From Bradyrhizobium sp. (GTDB taxonomy: Bacteria; Pseudomonadota; Alphaproteobacteria; Rhizobiales; Xanthobacteraceae), in NCBI GenBank assembly GCA_025960445.1, contig JAICIT010000203.1, positions 1 to 5,645 of the forward strand: 5,645 nt of DNA, read 5' to 3'. Below, in pieces: positions 4,768 to 5,645 of the stretch (within the stretch, counting starts at the first letter, position 1; every line of letters starts with the position of its first letter). The notes beneath the pieces were generated by a model, which did no database searches, was not told the origin of the DNA, and was given only the letters and a program-made list of their open reading frames with translations. A program made the translations under genes and the position numbers.

Positions 4768-5645
4768 CGACGCAACGGCTCGGCGTGATCATGAACGGGG
4801 TCACCGGCCGCATGGGGCTGAACCAGCATCTGATCCGTTCGATCATCGCCATCCGCGATCAGGGAGGCGTATTGCTTTCCAACGGCGAGCGCGTCGTGCC
4901 GGATCCGATCCTGGTCGGCCGCGACGCCGATAAGGTCGAGCATTTGGCGAAACGGCTGAACGTGGTGCGCTGGACCACGGACCTGGACAAGGCCCTCAGT
5001 GAAAAGAACGATAGCATTTTCTTTGACGCGGCGACCACACAGGCGCGGCCTTCGCTGCTGAGCAAGGCGATCGGCGCGGGCAAACACGTCTATTGCGAGA
5101 AGCCGATTGCGACCAATCTCGACGAAGCCGTGGCCGTGCTCAAGCTCGCCGCCGCCAAGGGCATCAAGCACGGCACGGTGCAGGACAAGCTGTTTTTACC
5201 GGGTCTGAGGAAGCTGGCGTTCCTGCGGGACTCCGGGTTCTTCGGTCGGATCACCGCGGTCCGCGGCGAATTCGGCTACTGGGTGTTCGAGGGAGATTGG
5301 CAGGAGGCGCAGCGGCCGTCCTGGAATTATCGCACCGAGGACGGTGGCGGCATTATTCTCGACATGGTCTGCCACTGGCGCTACGTGCTCGACAATCTGT
5401 TCGGCAATGTCGAGAGCGTGAGTTGCCTTGGCAGCATTGATATCCCCGAGCGCTGGGACGAGAAGGGCAAAAAGTACAAGGCGACCGCGGATGACTCCGC
5501 CTACGCTACTTTCCAACTCAAGGGCGGCGTCATCGCGCATATCAATATGTCCTGGGCGACGCGAGTCTATCGCGACGATCTCGTCACCTTCCAGGTCGAT
5601 GGCACCCACGGCTCCGCGGTCGCAGGCCTCAGCGATTGCGTGATC
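4764..5645 (+). CDS. Gfo/Idh/MocA-family NAD(P)-dependent oxidoreductase, 5' part (truncated by window end)
   Basis: Probable dehydrogenase acting on a hydroxyl or keto group of a sugar-, cyclitol- or related substrate. It starts at ATG 4764 in an ATGA overlap with the preceding stop, with GGGAG at 4751-4755 eight nt upstream, and stays open for 294 codons to the window edge; the family is usually 330-400 residues, so 40-100 are missing. The Rossmann fold begins LGVIMNGVTGRMG (6-18), a glycine pattern closer to dihydrodipicolinate reductase (GRMG) than to the usual GxGxxG of this family. FFDAATTQARPSLLSKAIGA (86-105) precedes the hallmark YCEKP (110-114), whose K113 is the catalytic/cofactor lysine in relatives. 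The C-terminal domain carries EDGGGIILDMVCHWRYVLDN (192-211), with D200 and H204 as the expected catalytic pair, and DDSAYATFQLKGGV (243-256) from the beta-sheet. The 4-bp overlap argues for translational coupling with the enolase-like gene. Confidence 0.88.
   Translation, partial: MTTQRLGVIMNGVTGRMGLNQHLIRSIIAIRDQGGVLLSNGERVVPDPILVGRDADKVEHLAKRLNVVRWTTDLDKALSEKNDSIFFDAATTQARPSLLSKAIGAGKHVYCEKPIATNLDEAVAVLKLAAAKGIKHGTVQDKLFLPGLRKLAFLRDSGFFGRITAVRGEFGYWVFEGDWQEAQRPSWNYRTEDGGGIILDMVCHWRYVLDNLFGNVESVSCLGSIDIPERWDEKGKKYKATADDSAYATFQLKGGVIAHINMSWATRVYRDDLVTFQVDGTHGSAVAGLSDCVI

Overview
The DNA is GC-rich, with strong third-codon-position G/C bias and Shine-Dalgarno sites before most genes. The spacers hold palindromic repeat words (TTCGAGAC...CTCCT pairs; the GGCCGGG/CCCGGCC hairpin followed by ATCCACG; CTTCGTCGC...CTCCTCGCAA) that I recall as very common between genes of Bradyrhizobium, Rhodopseudomonas and relatives. 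A chromosomal segment of an alphaproteobacterium of the Bradyrhizobiaceae type is the best guess. It rests on remembered repeat families and general composition, not on a search.

Layout, all genes on the + strand: (1) the last 42 codons of an unidentified gene, ending at 130; (2) a spacer of about 300 bp (131-436) with repeat debris in its first half and a more AT-rich stretch with a weak promoter candidate before the next gene; (3) a TauC/SsuC-type ABC permease, 437-1246; (4) a periplasmic NMT1/ThiY-type substrate-binding protein, 1304-2293; (5) a 210-bp spacer with two copies of one palindromic repeat in opposite orientation, 2313-2435; (6) a TauB/SsuB-type ATPase, 2504-3352; (7) an enolase-superfamily (mandelate racemase/muconate lactonizing enzyme-like) protein, 3361-4767; (8) a Gfo/Idh/MocA-family NAD(P)-dependent oxidoreductase, which starts at 4764, overlaps the previous stop by 4 bp and runs off the right edge.

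Genes 3-8 look like one transport-and-catabolism operon. The binding protein captures a small molecule in the periplasm, the permease (probably a homodimer) and ATPase import it, the enolase-superfamily enzyme would act on a carboxylate (dehydration, epimerisation or cycloisomerisation by alpha-proton abstraction), and the oxidoreductase would oxidise or reduce a hydroxyl/keto group of a sugar-like or alicyclic intermediate. The substrate cannot be named from sequence: a sugar acid, cyclitol-derived acid or aromatic/alicyclic carboxylate are all possible.

No RNA gene, CRISPR array, complete insertion sequence, frameshift or broken gene was seen. The families are known. What deserves a second look is the unassigned pathway, the inverted repeat pair placed exactly between the binding-protein and ATPase genes, and the divergent active-site surroundings of the enolase-like protein.
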